From Laetiporus sulphureus 93-53 (Eukaryota > Basidiomycota > Agaricomycetes > Polyporales > Laetiporaceae), in contig NW_024468535.1 in assembly GCF_001632365.1 (NCBI RefSeq), positions 140,189-204,188 of the forward strand: DNA of 64,000 bases. Direction: 5' to 3'. Positions 60,622 to 64,000 of the stretch are shown here, piece after piece. Both the position numbers and the translations under genes were made by a program. The stretch's first letter is position 1. Every line of letters begins with the position of its first letter. Below the pieces are notes generated by a model, which saw nothing but the letters and a program-made list of their open reading frames with translations, was not told where the DNA came from and did not search any database.

Positions 60622-61462
60622 TGTTCATTAGGAACGTGCACAGCAACATCTCGACGTTCAGCTCAGCATGGGTTAAACCCATCCGCGTTTTGATCTCCTC
60701 TCCCCGGCGACAAGGAGACGTTGCTCCCCTGTACTTAGCACCCGTACCTGCCACGTCTACGCACAGCACCACACGCCTGAGCATCAATTTCTAGCTCAAA
60801 CGCTTGAAGCCGCGCGCCCACCAACCGGTGGCCATTATACCGTTCGTCTAAATACCACGTCTAGAGACCGCCCGCAGCAGAGTGAATTTCGTCTGCGCGG
60901 GCTTGGCTTCTCGAACGCAGGCACGTCTCCCCATGACCCAAGCGAGCCCGGATAGACGGCCCCATGTAGACTCTGCCTTTGCTCGCAAGTCTTGAACTTG
61001 ATAGACACACAAGCCAATTGTAGAGTCGCGGAGATGATGTAGGTCCGGCCTTAAGGCGTGCCACGATAGTCTCGAGGCAGCACGTCGGGTATCGAACACT
61101 TTTGGGGGCTCAGATGCCAGGAGAGCGCGTCTCTCGCCGCCGGAGTCGACCCTTTTACTTGGACATCATTGCACCTCGAGTCTGCACTGAAATTTGCTCA
61201 CCTCGGCACTGAAAGTCTATTTTCCGAGAACTGCGAGCCTCTTCCGCTCGATTTCCGGAATCTCTGGATTACGCGGTATGGAGGAAGCGAGAGGTCATCG
61301 CAAAATCGTTATGGATGTTGTTGAAGGGGACAATAGGTGCCACAATCGAGCCACAGGAAGATTCCGGATAAGGGTCTTAACTTCAACAAATACGTAGCTT
61401 ATCGGCGCAATAACTCTCGCACCCTGTGCCACCGCTGGCGTAGCAGCCACGACCATACGACT
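60622..61462. other. Divergent intergenic region
   Basis: Promoters of the J-protein and clathrin light chain. Open frames here lie on the wrong composition and show no domain. Confidence 0.45.
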
Positions 61463-62442
61463 ATGTCTGACTTCCTCGCTCGCGAAAGCGAAGTTTTGGG
61501 CGAGGAGTTCACCGGCACGCCCACTGGCGGTTCCTACGCAACCGCAGGCGGCGAAATCGACTTCGACCGTGCTGCCTCTGCTTTCCCAGACATCTCGCTC
61601 GATGGCTCGGACGACATTCCCGCCCCGAGCGTTGTTGTGCCAATAAAGACATCCAGCTTTTCATTCGACGATTTCAGTAGTTCGCCGCGAGAGCGCACTA
61701 CGGAGGTCAAGGTGACAGGGGACGACGAAATCGAGAAGTTCGAGAGCGAGTTTCCGGACATTGAGGTCCCGGCGGTGCGTGAATGCGTGCATTGCATACG
61801 ATGTGCAGACACGTAACCTTTGATTGGTGATGGCAGTCGCTACCTCCTGTTATCCAGCCAACGTTTAATTCTACACCGACGTTTGCACCGCAACCACAGT
61901 CTTCGGCGTTCTCATCAACACCTATCCTAAGCCAGGCAATTGACGAAGAGGAGCCCGAAGTCATCAGGTGCGCGCATCGGCTTATACCTCATTGCCTCGA
62001 CTAATTGAGATTCCTGTCAGAGAATGGCGCGAGAAGCAAGAAGCAGAGATCAAGGCGCGCGACGAAGCCTCCAAGGCGAAGCGGGATGAGACCATCTCCA
62101 AGGCAGAGCGCGCTATCGACCAGTTCTACGAGGAATACGCAGCCAAGAAGGAGCGCAACATCCGCGAGAACAAGTGCGTGCTGATTACGTCTATAATATC
62201 CTGCAGCTAACCACCATGGTCTCGCCAGGGAGCACGAAGAGGAGTTCGTCTCGAAAATGTCCGATTCGCTCTCGCATGGTACGACTTGGGAGCGCATCTG
62301 CGACATCATCGAGCTGCAGAACTCGCAGAGCAAGACTATCGCGCGGGCGGGCCCCGGCACGACGGACCTCTCGCGGTTCAAGGAGGTGCTCTTGCGACTG
62401 AAGAGGGAGGGCGAGGCTGCGCCTGGGGCTGCTGGATACTAG
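61463..62442 (+). CDS. CLC1: Clathrin light chain
   Basis: Regulatory subunit of the clathrin triskelion in endocytosis and trans-Golgi traffic. Start 61463 (MSDFLARESEVLGEEFTG). The acidic N-terminal part contains DEIEKFESEFPDIEVPA, the conserved light-chain motif, then after introns a Pro-rich linker (PTFNSTPTFAPQPQSSA), EEEPEVIREWREKQEAEIK and the heavy-chain-binding coiled coil (AERAIDQFYEEYAAKKERN, EHEEEFVSKM). The C-terminal part TTWERICDIIELQNSQSKTI and DLSRFKEVLLRLKREG is diagnostic. Four exons; stop at 62440-62442. Intact. Confidence 0.93.
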
Positions 62443-62800
62443 GAGGCTGGGACAATGTAGAGACTGTACGTGTACTTTCACGACAGCACCTGTCGGATTC
62501 GATCCTTGCGTCTGTCAATAATTTCACTTTTTTTTTCGGTACTTGCAACAGCATTTCCTTGGCCGGTGACCATCAACTTGTATATATGCTATCATAGCAA
62601 GAAACGACAGTTGAGACATCTCGTGTCAAAAAGCGGCTGCTACTGTACACTATCGAAGCGAATACATTACCACAGATTAGAAGACGAAGTAGGCCTATCT
62701 ATGCGAAAACTATGGCTACACTCTATCAACAAACAGTCCAAAGCTTCCAGAGTCCCAAAGCGTTATGTATATCGCACACCAGGTGCACAAACAAGTCGTG
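62443..62800. other. Convergent intergenic region
   Basis: 3-prime flanks of CLC1 and the LRR gene; a T10 run lies near 62528. No gene seen. Confidence 0.5.
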
Positions 62801-64000
62801 TCATGAAGAGAACGTGCAGACGCTGCAGCTGCCAGCAGGTGTCAACGCCGTGCCCTGCACATCGCACTGCTGCAGATCGCCTAAAGAACAGAAGGAGCCG
62901 GACACTGTCCCGCTCAACGCGGCGTTGTCTGCGAGGTTAAAAACCTCGAGCTTCGCCGGGAATGCACTCGGAAGCGGATCGGTGAGGCGGTTGTCGTTGA
63001 GGAATAATTCGAGGAGGGAGGCGAGCTTGGAGATGGTTGAGGGAATGGGACCCGCGATGCTCGTCGCGGAAAGATTCCTGGGTGGGCATTAGTCGTTTCG
63101 GAAGACAGACGAATGAAAGCGGCCTACAGGAGCTTGAGCGAGGACTGGAGGGAGGGGCTGTTGGATAGCGTAGAGAGCGGATTGGTGAGGTCTTGGTTCG
63201 TTACTACGCTGCAGGCACCATGAACGACTGAGGTGAACGCGAGGACAGTAAACCCACAGATTTTCGAGGCTGAGTGCCGTTATACTCGAAGGCAGACTTG
63301 ACCCCATCTTTGCGTTATTGTCCCAAAAGAGTGTGGTGATGTTCTTGAGCGAGACGAAAAGTTCGTCAGGTAACGTCCCAATAGCGGTGGATTCAAGCTC
63401 GAGCGTCGTCAGCGCGGTGAGGTTGACGAAGGAGTTCGGTAGAGATCCAGCTGGTGGCATCGGCTCAGTGCATCAGAAGCACTGTCTGTCGCTTTCTGAC
63501 TCACCTGGCTGTTCAGAGTCGCCAACAATCTTCAAAGTCTGCAACCCCGTGAGCCCGCCTATATCGCTGGGAATGATAGTCGGGACTGCGGGAGCAATAA
63601 GCTCCCTGTCACACGACATTGAGTACCAACACGCATGGCCGTGAGTGAACATGTACCCACAGAGTGGTCACTTGTCCGGTCGTATTGCACCTCACTCCAT
63701 TCCAAGCGCAGAAGTTGACATTCTGCATCCAACCTCCATCGCTCAGCACGGCCTGCCCAATGAACTCTGCCTCTACGAATATACTTTGCAGTGCACAGAA
63801 CTGTATCGCGTTCCGGATGCCCTGCGCGTCGTTCGCATTCGCGTCCAGGTAGCTGGACGGCACGCCTTGGAGAACGGAGAAGCACGTCGAGCACGGATAT
63901 GACTGGGCGTTTGCCGGCGCATTGATGCTGAACTCGGCCAAGCACAGCGCCTCATTCGCGGACAGGGTCGTCGTATTACTCGTCGAGTTCGCGCCACCAG
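62801..64000 (-). CDS. Secreted or cell-surface leucine-rich-repeat protein (partial, 5-prime end outside window)
   Basis: The gene enters from beyond base 64000 and ends at the TGA at 62801-62803. Its N-proximal part (EALCLAEFSINAPANAQSYP, CSTCFSVLQGVPSSY, then FCAWNGVRCNTTGQVTTLWV) has the cysteine cap seen before plant-type LRRs. Repeats follow over several short exons: PNSFVNLTALTTLELESTAI, DELFVSLKNITTLFWDNN, STISKLASLLELFLNDNRL, and a last cap with GSFCSLGDLQQCDV and GSCSVCTF. Repeats of about 24 residues each are separated by introns at similar positions. Role unknown; probably extracellular ligand or wall binding. Confidence 0.75.

Noticed and set aside
60149..60787. 212-codon minus-strand open frame
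   Set aside because: Wrong frame of the J-protein; the HPD-containing J domain is in the neighbouring frame.
1..64000. CRISPR array, bacterial operon or rRNA genes
   Set aside because: No regularly spaced direct repeats, no ribosome-binding-site-led operons and no rRNA sequence; gene structure is intron-rich and fungal.

Overview
The window is nuclear DNA of a filamentous basidiomycete, most likely an Agaricomycete of the white-rot or polypore type. The reasons are that almost every gene is split by many 45-60 nt GT-AG introns, genes are tightly packed on both strands, there is a chromodomain Ty3/gypsy element carrying a dUTPase (a type described from Phanerochaete), and aromatic-hydroxylase flavoenzymes occur in several copies. 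The genus cannot be read from the sequence. All spliced models here were made by eye.

Layout. 1-5.9 kb: decayed Ty3/gypsy chromovirus (protease, RT, RNase H, integrase, chromodomain, dUTPase), split by a 1.75-kb element that looks like a solo LTR. 6.6-7.3 kb: a possible five-exon small secreted protein. 7.5-11.1 kb: inverted-repeat arm A with an intact FAD aromatic monooxygenase on the minus strand. 11.3-33.4 kb: a gene-rich block with an MFS sugar transporter, transportin (KAP104), an FSH1-type serine hydrolase, three tandem GT8 glycosyltransferases, an IMPACT-family protein and a CSC1/OSCA-type channel. 34.1-37.3 kb: inverted-repeat arm B, an inverted copy of arm A whose monooxygenase is broken. 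37.5-39.8 kb: a third, apparently intact monooxygenase. 40-44.8 kb: a TMEM198-like membrane protein and a coiled-coil protein that may be the augmin subunit HAUS3. 45.3-47.6 kb: a fourth monooxygenase with a frameshift. 48.3-51.4 kb: a Crinkler/RHS-like C2-NTPase-nuclease gene. 53-64 kb: conserved housekeeping genes (RIT1, the calpain RIM13/palB, a membrane J-protein, clathrin light chain) and the 3-prime part of a secreted leucine-rich-repeat protein.

How it fits together. The housekeeping genes (KAP104 nuclear import, RIT1 initiator-tRNA modification, RIM13 pH signalling, CLC1 endocytosis) are unrelated neighbours. The accessory theme is a dispersed family of four phenol-hydroxylase-type flavoenzymes beside a sugar/quinate-type transporter, plausibly for lignin-derived or other aromatics. 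The family shows active birth and death: two copies look intact, two are disrupted, and an orphan 3-prime tail marks a further lost copy. The two near-identical arms face each other across about 23 kb, so the block between them could invert. The most unusual single gene is the C2-headed NTPase-nuclease, whose coding frame is interrupted at a C9 run between its two enzymatic domains.
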